Shown: piece after piece, positions 37,147 to 37,180 of the stretch
How the letters are laid out: each line of letters begins with the position of its first letter
Position numbering within the stretch: position 1 is the stretch's first letter
Source: a virus
Length of the DNA stretch: 37,180 nt
Virus record (IMG/VR): IMGVR_UViG_3300030106_006868
Span: 1-37,180 of that record
Direction: 5' to 3' (one strand)
Notes under the pieces: generated by a model
The model's input: only the letters and a program-made list of their open reading frames with translations
Told to the model about the DNA's origin: nothing
Databases searched by the model: none
Translations under genes and position numbers: made by a program

Positions 37147-37180
37147 CAATTTGTGACTATACTTTTTCAAAACAGAAAGG

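Noticed and set aside
1-37180. Prophage with integration module
   Set aside because: No integrase, excisionase or flanking attachment repeat is visible; the single XRE regulator is not enough to claim lysogeny.

Overview
The window looks like a nearly complete genome, or an assembled contig, of a tailed double-stranded DNA phage with a long non-contractile tail (siphovirus type, HK97 capsid fold). Every convincing gene is on the minus strand. Read from high to low coordinates, the order is packaging, capsid, tail, regulation, recombination, replication, membrane/lysis-like genes, then small accessory genes. I see no integrase, excisionase, transposase, tRNA, rRNA or CRISPR array. The host cannot be fixed from sequence alone. 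A CsrA homologue, a papain-like peptidase in the lysis-like block and small secreted proteins of unfamiliar type would fit an environmental, possibly planctomycete-like, host, but that is a weak inference.

The right part (about 36.99-28.1 kb) holds a candidate promoter, a 53-codon ORF in the place of a small terminase, the large terminase, a zinc-ribbon protein, a gpW-sized protein, a lambda-type portal, a prohead protease-like protein with a nested scaffold start, the major capsid protein, two head-tail connector candidates, the tail tube protein and a gpG/gpGT-type tail assembly chaperone pair. That pair is joined by a canonical GGGAAAC -1 slippery site. From 28.1 to 16.9 kb come the tape measure protein, several tail-tip or baseplate proteins and a long tail fibre built from 51-residue repeats.

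From 16.9 to 8.6 kb lies an early-type region. It has an XRE repressor, a CsrA preceded by a promoter, an operator-like palindrome and a 12-bp terminator-like leader hairpin, a RecU-like resolvase, a RecA/Sak4-like ATPase with its DUF669 partner, a DEAD/DEAH helicase and a PrimPol-DUF3987 primase-helicase. A folded RNA-like element lies just upstream of the DEAD/DEAH helicase. About 660 bp without genes follows (7985-8647). It carries 13-bp iteron-like repeats, a 10-bp hairpin, a duplicated 35-bp palindromic block and an AT-rich stretch, and is the best candidate replication origin.

From 7.98 to 3.5 kb a tightly coupled block encodes small membrane proteins, a C1 papain-like peptidase, a lipoprotein-like protein, a calcineurin-like phosphoesterase and a small HEXXH protein. 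The left 3.5 kb alternates small genes with three copies of an unusual intergenic cassette: a 9-bp tandem array, about 40 bp of variable sequence, then a conserved tail ending in CAGAATTTGG. A single inverted copy of the array unit lies in front of the packaging genes. The window starts inside another tandem array, so the left boundary may be an assembly break.
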